Positions 61,252-64,000 of a DNA stretch of 64,000 bases are shown here, piece after piece. This stretch comes from Chryseobacterium gwangjuense. GTDB taxonomy: Bacteria > Bacteroidota > Bacteroidia > Flavobacteriales > Weeksellaceae. The translations under genes and the position numbers were made by a program. The stretch spans positions 558,001 through 622,000 of the forward strand of contig NZ_JAJTNP010000001.1 in the NCBI RefSeq assembly GCF_021311115.1, in the 5' to 3' direction. Under the pieces are notes generated by a model. It searched no databases and was not told the DNA's origin. It saw nothing but the letters and a program-made list of their open reading frames with translations. Position 1 is the stretch's first letter, and every line of letters begins with the position of its first letter.

Positions 61252-61334
61252 CCCGCTTTCGCTACTCGCTTTTACAGGTTTCGGCGGCGGCTTTGCCGCC
61301 GCCGAAACCTGTAAAAGCGAGTAGCGAAAGCGGG
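61252..61334. repeat. 40-bp perfect inverted repeat with 3-nt loop
   Basis: Arms 61252-61291 and 61295-61334 are fully complementary around TTT. The sequence CCCGCTTTCGCTACTCGC (outer) to GGCGGCGGC (inner) is unlike its AT-rich surroundings. It lies between convergent nitronate monooxygenase and dGTPase genes and could end both transcripts. Confidence 0.95.
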
Positions 61335-61376
61335 AAAAAGCTTCAAATAAAAACTTCCAACTCTCAGCAAAAAAAA

Positions 61377-62735
61377 TTAAACGGTCATTCCAATATCAAT
61401 TCCTTTAATTTTCCTGTATAAATCGGTTGCGTAATTATCAGTCATTCCCGAAACAAAATCAATTACCCCAAGTACTTTCTGATAATCGGTTCCGTCTTGA
61501 TAAACGAATTGTTTAGGAAGAAGTTTCAACGCTTTTTTATCATACGACTTTCTTTCCTCTTCATGTTTTAGAATGGAAGGAATAAAATGATCTAATAGTT
61601 CATACATTACGTTATAACCAGCATTTTCTATCTCTACCACCGCTTTATGATTGTAGATTTTTTCGATCGAAAAGCTTTCAATATCTTGTAAAGCTTTGTT
61701 TTCAGATTTATAAATATCCAAAAGTCCGTTACCTAAATTTCCTTCCAGAATAGTCTCAAAATTGCTTTTATAAAGTTGAATTGACTTATTAATTAAGGCA
61801 TTAATAACTTTTGCTCTTAGATAAGAAATCTGTTCGTTTTCGTTACCTATAGAATTTAATTTTTGTTCTACCCTGTTCACATCATCTGTTTCAGACTTTA
61901 CCAATTCAAAAAACAGGTTTTTACAATCAGCCGTTGAAACAATGCCCAATCGATGTGCATCTTCCATATCGATAATATTATAGCAAATATCATCTGCGGC
62001 TTCTACTAACCACACAAAAGGATGTCTTTTGAAAATATAAGGTTCTTCGCTTTCTGAAATTAAATTCGTTCCTTTTGCAATCTCTAAGAAAATATCTTTT
62101 TCATTTTGAAAGAAACCAAACTTTTTTCTGTGAATAATCCCTTTCTTTTTAGCAATGGCTTCACACGGATATTTTGCAATACTTGCCAGTGTGGAAAACG
62201 TTAACTGAATTCCTCCTTCATCTTTGCCTTGCTGTTGATGAGCCAACACTCTGATTGCATTAGCATTTCCTTCAAAATTCACTAAATCCGCCCATTCTTT
62301 TTCATTGAATTTAGGCTTTAAATCGTTTTCATTTCGTTCAAAATAGCTTGCAATGGCATCTTCCCCAGAATGTCCGAAAGCAGGGTTTCCTACATCATGA
62401 CAAAGACAAGCCGCAGCAATCACATTTCCTAAATTGTGAAGGTAAAAGCTTTTAGAATCTTCGGTTAAATCATTTTTAAAACTATCATGAATAAATTCGC
62501 CGATGATACTCCCCAAACTTCTTCCCACCGATGAAACCTCCAAAGAATGCGTTAAACGGTTGTGCACAAAAACACTTCCCGGAAGCGGAAAAACCTGGGT
62601 TTTATTTTGTAATCTTCTGAAAGCCGATGAAAATATAATTCGGTCAAAATCTCTCTGAAAATCTGTTCTTGAAGCTTTTGTATGTGGATTGTTTCCTGTA
62701 CGTTGATTGGTGAAAATCTGGTTTAAATTCATCAT
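61377..62735 (-). CDS. dgt: dGTP triphosphohydrolase (dGTPase)
   Basis: This 452-residue HD-domain enzyme has the start FTNQRTGNNPHTKASRTDFQRDFDRIIFSSAFRRLQNKTQVFPL (in pieces) and the HD motif HNRLTHSLEV, HDVGNPAFGHSGE and EAADDICYNIIDMEDAHRLG with the metal-binding residues intact. It converts dGTP to deoxyguanosine and triphosphate. Adjacent ATGs (MMNLNQ) leave the exact start unclear by one codon. Its 3' end faces the 40-bp hairpin. Confidence 0.9.
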   Translation of the reverse strand: MMNLNQIFTNQRTGNNPHTKASRTDFQRDFDRIIFSSAFRRLQNKTQVFPLPGSVFVHNRLTHSLEVSSVGRSLGSIIGEFIHDSFKNDLTEDSKSFYLHNLGNVIAAACLCHDVGNPAFGHSGEDAIASYFERNENDLKPKFNEKEWADLVNFEGNANAIRVLAHQQQGKDEGGIQLTFSTLASIAKYPCEAIAKKKGIIHRKKFGFFQNEKDIFLEIAKGTNLISESEEPYIFKRHPFVWLVEAADDICYNIIDMEDAHRLGIVSTADCKNLFFELVKSETDDVNRVEQKLNSIGNENEQISYLRAKVINALINKSIQLYKSNFETILEGNLGNGLLDIYKSENKALQDIESFSIEKIYNHKAVVEIENAGYNVMYELLDHFIPSILKHEEERKSYDKKALKLLPKQFVYQDGTDYQKVLGVIDFVSGMTDNYATDLYRKIKGIDIGMTV

Positions 62736-63217
62736 TTTTCAAAATTACTCCAAATTTTATTTTTATGGAATAGTATTTTAGTTTTTTCAAAAAAAGTACC
62801 TCAGAAATCTAATCTAAGCTGAAACTTCCCTCTAAATATTTTTTAAAAACATAATCTACATATTTCATCAACCCATCATTTTCTAAACCTAAAACCTCCA
62901 AATCAATTCAACTAAAAGTGATAAAATTTATTAGTCTTTGCATAATGTTTCGAGTTGTTAACATTGCGAATCACTAAACAACAAATACAGAAACATTAAT
63001 AATTTCATATTTTTTTGAGAATAATTTAATTAAAAACAAAACAAAAAACATAAAAAACATATCATAAAACCAATTTTAAAACCAGTTAAAAACACTGAAA
63101 ATTAACGTAAAATACTGATAAACATCATTATAATTTAATTTAGATTCCCATATAAATGCCGTAATATTGCAAATGTAAAATTGATAATAAAAAGTCAAAT
63201 AATTAAAAATAAAACAA
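62736..63217. other. Intergenic stretch without gene
   Basis: AT-rich divergent region between dgt and the small membrane peptide gene. I see no clear regulatory box. The segment just before 63218 is a probable leader for the peptide. Confidence 0.4.
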
Positions 63218-63298
63218 ATGGTAACTTACATCGGAATTGCAACATGTTTAATCGTATTCTCATCTTACTTCATGACTGCTAGAAAAGAAGGGAATTAA
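63218..63298 (+). CDS. 26-residue putative membrane peptide
   Basis: A 26-codon frame ATG 63218 to TAA 63298 encodes MVTYIGIATCLIVFSSYF followed by MTARKEGN: a single hydrophobic helix with a basic-polar C-terminus. It is too short for normal gene finding. Being the only such frame in this gap and followed by a structured region with a terminator, it may be a real small membrane protein or a leader peptide. No homologue was identified. Confidence 0.45.
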   Translation: MVTYIGIATCLIVFSSYFMTARKEGN

Positions 63299-63361
63299 TT
63301 AAATCCTGTATAAGAAATTTAATCTTATAGAGCAGATTTACTAATTGTATTGTTATGTTTT

Positions 63362-63500
63362 CAATCTGTACACAGATTGGCGCTCTTTTACTCAATTGGA
63401 GTAAAAGGGCAAAAAAAACATAATGTAAGTATCTTTCAACGTAACAAATTTTAATTTTTATAATAGCCGATAGGGTCGAACTTTATGTTCGGCTTTTTTG
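63362..63500 (+). ncRNA. Structured 3' region or small RNA candidate with intrinsic terminator
   Basis: Three stem-loops follow the small peptide gene. 63362-63379 has 7-bp arms with a TACA loop. 63382-63410 has 12 bp with two G-U pairs (63382-63393 with 63399-63410). 63465-63494 is a 6-bp stem (AGCCGA/TCGGCT) followed by T6, which looks like an intrinsic terminator. Two hairpins with a terminator and no further frame suggest a structured RNA. Confidence 0.4.
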
Positions 63501-63550
63501 TTTTATATAGTTTAGATATCTATGTTTGCTTTCTGATAAAACCAAGTCTA

Positions 63551-64000
63551 GTGATACAAGAAATTGAAATTTTACAAAACACTGTTCTCAGTCCATTGCA
63601 ATTAAGTATTTCGCACCTCCATCCTGATTCAGAATGTGATGAGTATTTGGGCTATAATTTCCAAGTCGACTCATTTCATATAAAATTTCGGAAAGCAAAG
63701 ATTACCCCTAAAAAAACAGGGCAATTCGTAACCCTTTGGAAAAGAAATCCCGAAACTCAAGAGACAGAACCTTTTGACATTGAAGATCATTTTGATTTCT
63801 GTATCATTCTAACTGCATTCCACAACCAATTGGGACTTTTCCTTTTTCCAAAAAATATTTTGTGTGAAAAACAAATTGTAACGACTCCATCAAAACCGGG
63901 AAAGCGGGGCTTTAGGATTTACCCGGATTGGGATATCCCTACCAACAAACAAGCCCAGAAAACACAACATTGGCAGACTTCATTCTTCACTAACATCACG
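63551..64000 (+). CDS. mepB: MepB-family protein, start of gene, cut by window edge
   Basis: A frame from GTG 63551 is open to the window end (150 residues). It contains DEYLGYNFQVDSFHIKFRKAKITPKKTGQFVTLWKRNP and PFDIEDHFDFCIILTAFHNQLGLFLFPKNIL (in pieces), which match the MepB family, small cytosolic proteins named from a staphylococcal efflux locus whose biochemical role is unclear. No in-frame ATG precedes it; the GTG is the first plausible start. The missing end should complete a domain of about 160 residues. No efflux gene is nearby in the window. Confidence 0.7.
   Translation, partial: MIQEIEILQNTVLSPLQLSISHLHPDSECDEYLGYNFQVDSFHIKFRKAKITPKKTGQFVTLWKRNPETQETEPFDIEDHFDFCIILTAFHNQLGLFLFPKNILCEKQIVTTPSKPGKRGFRIYPDWDIPTNKQAQKTQHWQTSFFTNIT

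Overview
The window looks like chromosome of a Chryseobacterium-like member of the Bacteroidota (Weeksellaceae). The DNA is AT-rich and has type IX secretion (T9SS) C-terminal sorting domains, DUF6266 and DUF6443/RHS proteins, a short histone-H1-like protein, Tex, and several -7 boxes of the Bacteroidota form TAnnTTTG. All gene names come from reading motifs; no database search was run.

Region 1 (1-8.3 kb) is a defence island read leftwards: a Hachiman-like pair (HamA-type nuclease, HamB-type SF2 helicase), an unrecognised 228-residue protein, then McrB and McrC. A DUF6266 gene follows, preceded by five 10-bp-phased repeats. Region 2 (8.7-11.4 kb) is scrapyard DNA: orphan small genes that look like displaced immunity genes, a REP-associated tyrosine transposase inside 36-bp REP-like inverted repeats, and a 5'-truncated conjugative-transposon gene traQ.

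Region 3 (11.5-29 kb) is a T9SS/RHS polymorphic-toxin locus read leftwards. The promoter-proximal genes are a T9SS cargo protein, a 950-residue RHS-type protein, a 1172-residue DUF6443/RHS protein with a HExxH tip, and its candidate immunity gene. Downstream is an array of orphan RHS-core/toxin-tip/immunity cassettes, several broken, each closed by a terminator hairpin. Two share a zinc-metallopeptidase-like tip (HETWH), and three paralogous exported immunity candidates are present.

Region 4 (29-40 kb) is mixed housekeeping and stress genes: two YceI-type proteins in the window as a whole (one here), tex, a polyglycine-hydrolase-like serine hydrolase with five repeats, a histone-H1-like gene, DUF488, a methyltransferase, and a TetR/SDR pair with matching palindromic operators in front of both genes.

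Region 5 (40-47.3 kb) holds a duplicated two-gene operon: a small exported protein translationally coupled to a glycine-rich T9SS surface protein (366 and 1341 residues). A decayed T9SS gene lies between the copies. Region 6 (47.5-64 kb) has tRNA-Arg(UCG), an outer-membrane barrel/TPR pair, an APC amino-acid permease, DUF962, an SPFH protein, a Crp/Fnr regulator with a downstream YceI-tautomerase-SDR-NTF2-nitronate monooxygenase operon, dGTPase, a 26-codon membrane peptide followed by a structured region, and the start of a mepB-like gene. Two perfect long hairpins (25-bp and 40-bp arms) and a MITE-like element lie in region 6.
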